Assembly: GCA_014379045.1 (NCBI GenBank)
Contig: JACMMK010000168.1
Coordinates: 1 to 5,171 of the forward strand
Reading direction: 5' to 3'
DNA from: Burkholderiales bacterium
GTDB taxonomy: Bacteria > Pseudomonadota > Gammaproteobacteria > Burkholderiales > CAIKXV01
Length of the DNA stretch: 5,171 nucleotides
Part shown: positions 4,666 through 5,171 of the stretch, one piece after another
Position numbering within the stretch: the stretch's first letter is position 1
Layout of the letters: every line of letters begins with the position of its first letter
Program-made: the position numbers and the translations under genes
The notes under the pieces: generated by a model
What the model was told of the DNA's origin: nothing
The model's database searches: none
What the model saw: the letters and a program-made list of their open reading frames with translations, nothing else

Positions 4666-5171
4666 ATGGCATTGGTGCTCAAGCTGTTGCGAGCAAACTT
4701 TCGCGATCGAGACTGGCAGCGCGGTCAGGGCTACCAGCGCACGCGGCGGGTGACCCGCTGCGAAGTCGCCCAGGGCGACGACGGCCACGCGCAGATCGAG
4801 TCCGAGGTCCATGGCTCGGCGGCCAATACGTACCAGCAACAGGTGCGCGTCGCGCTCGACAACGGCAGGCTTCAGGTTGCCGGTCAGTGCACCTGCCCGG
4901 TCGGGCAGAACTGCAAGCATGTCGCCGCAGTCTGCATGCATGCGGCGCGGCAGCTGGCGCAGATGTTCGGGCTTCCTGGCCGCAACGATCGCATGGTGAT
5001 GGCGCCCGACGCGAACGGTGTCACGGTCGATGACGCTGGCGGGGAGATCGAGCCGCGCGGCGAGGCGGTTCCGGAAAGCGTTCGGGAGCCGGGCTTCGAG
5101 TCGATGCCTGCGTCCCCGGCCGCGGCCGTCCGGGAAGCCTACCGCGAGCCCGCGCGCGAGCTGCAGCGCGA
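4666..5171 (+). CDS. SWIM zinc-finger protein, probably N-terminus of a SNF2-family helicase (cut by window edge)
   Basis: The first 168 codons of a gene that runs off the right edge. The N-terminal part (ANFRDRDWQRGQGYQRTRRV, residues 10-29) resembles the lead-in seen before bacterial SWIM domains. The SWIM motif is CTCPVGQNCKH, with zinc ligands Cys75, Cys77, Cys83 and His85 in CxC-x5-CxH spacing, followed by the helix VAAVCMHAARQL. After about residue 100 the chain becomes low-complexity and rich in Glu, Arg, Pro and Ala (VREPGFES, YREPARELQR), probably a flexible linker. In bacteria an N-terminal SWIM domain commonly precedes a SNF2/DEAD-like helicase core in proteins of about 1000 residues; that core would lie outside the window, so the helicase call is an inference. 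ATG 4666 is the first start after an in-frame stop (TAA 4651). No clear Shine-Dalgarno precedes it, so the start is less secure, though the alternatives TTG 4672 and GTG 4675 are no better. Confidence 0.75.
   Translation, partial: MALVLKLLRANFRDRDWQRGQGYQRTRRVTRCEVAQGDDGHAQIESEVHGSAANTYQQQVRVALDNGRLQVAGQCTCPVGQNCKHVAAVCMHAARQLAQMFGLPGRNDRMVMAPDANGVTVDDAGGEIEPRGEAVPESVREPGFESMPASPAAAVREAYREPARELQR

Noticed and set aside
4388..4753. Plus-strand open frame of 121 codons in the leader of the SWIM-protein gene
   Set aside because: No Shine-Dalgarno before the GTG, it runs out of phase into the downstream gene, and the Pro/Arg/Ser-rich product looks non-coding.
1..5171. Search for a defence, mobile or CRISPR-type system in the window
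   Set aside because: All recognisable genes are common chromosomal genes; there are no spaced repeats, integrase or transposase features, and no cluster of unknown genes. The SWIM/SNF2 protein is related to some defence helicases only at the broad family level and has no defence partners here.

Overview
The window is GC-rich (roughly two thirds G+C). It reads as an ordinary chromosomal segment of a betaproteobacterium, probably Burkholderiales or Rhodocyclales. That assignment is inferred from a Bug/TctC-type solute receptor (a family greatly expanded in that class), a glnA with a sigma54/NtrC-type upstream region next to a single-domain rhodanese gene, and the codon bias. No mobile element, CRISPR array, rRNA or tRNA was recognised.

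Layout. (1) Positions 1-564, minus strand: the first 188 codons of glnA (type I glutamine synthetase); the gene runs off the left edge. (2) Positions 565-885: a non-coding divergent region that looks like a nitrogen-control promoter. It has a GG-N10-GC sigma54 element facing glnA, a near-perfect NtrC dyad about 127 bp upstream of the predicted start of transcription, a weaker NtrC-like site 30 bp away, and a possible IHF site between them and the promoter. (3) Positions 886-1344, plus: a single-domain rhodanese starting at GTG. (4) Positions 1465-2220, plus: a classical short-chain dehydrogenase/reductase. (5) Positions 2298-3302, plus: a periplasmic Bug/TctC-family binding protein with a clear signal peptide. 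A 13-bp tandem duplication covers the SDR stop codon in the gap between genes 4 and 5. (6) Positions 3380-4177, minus: uppP (bacA), undecaprenyl-diphosphatase, convergent with the receptor gene. (7) Positions 4178-4665: a 488-bp divergent non-coding region with an imperfect dyad on the uppP side, a candidate promoter, and a long leader on the other side. (8) Positions 4666-5171, plus: the N-terminus of a SWIM zinc-finger protein, probably a SNF2-type helicase, running off the right edge.

How the genes relate. glnA makes glutamine from glutamate and ammonia, and its upstream DNA fits control by nitrogen status through NtrC and sigma54. The SDR and Bug receptor lie on one strand 77 bp apart and could form a small uptake-and-oxidation unit for an organic acid. 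No TctA/TctB membrane subunits are in the window, so the receptor is locally an orphan and the substrate cannot be told. uppP serves recycling of the cell-wall lipid carrier and is unrelated to its neighbours. I found no convincing undescribed system. The best observations are the glnA control region, the duplication at the SDR stop codon, and the structured leaders in the uppP/helicase interval.
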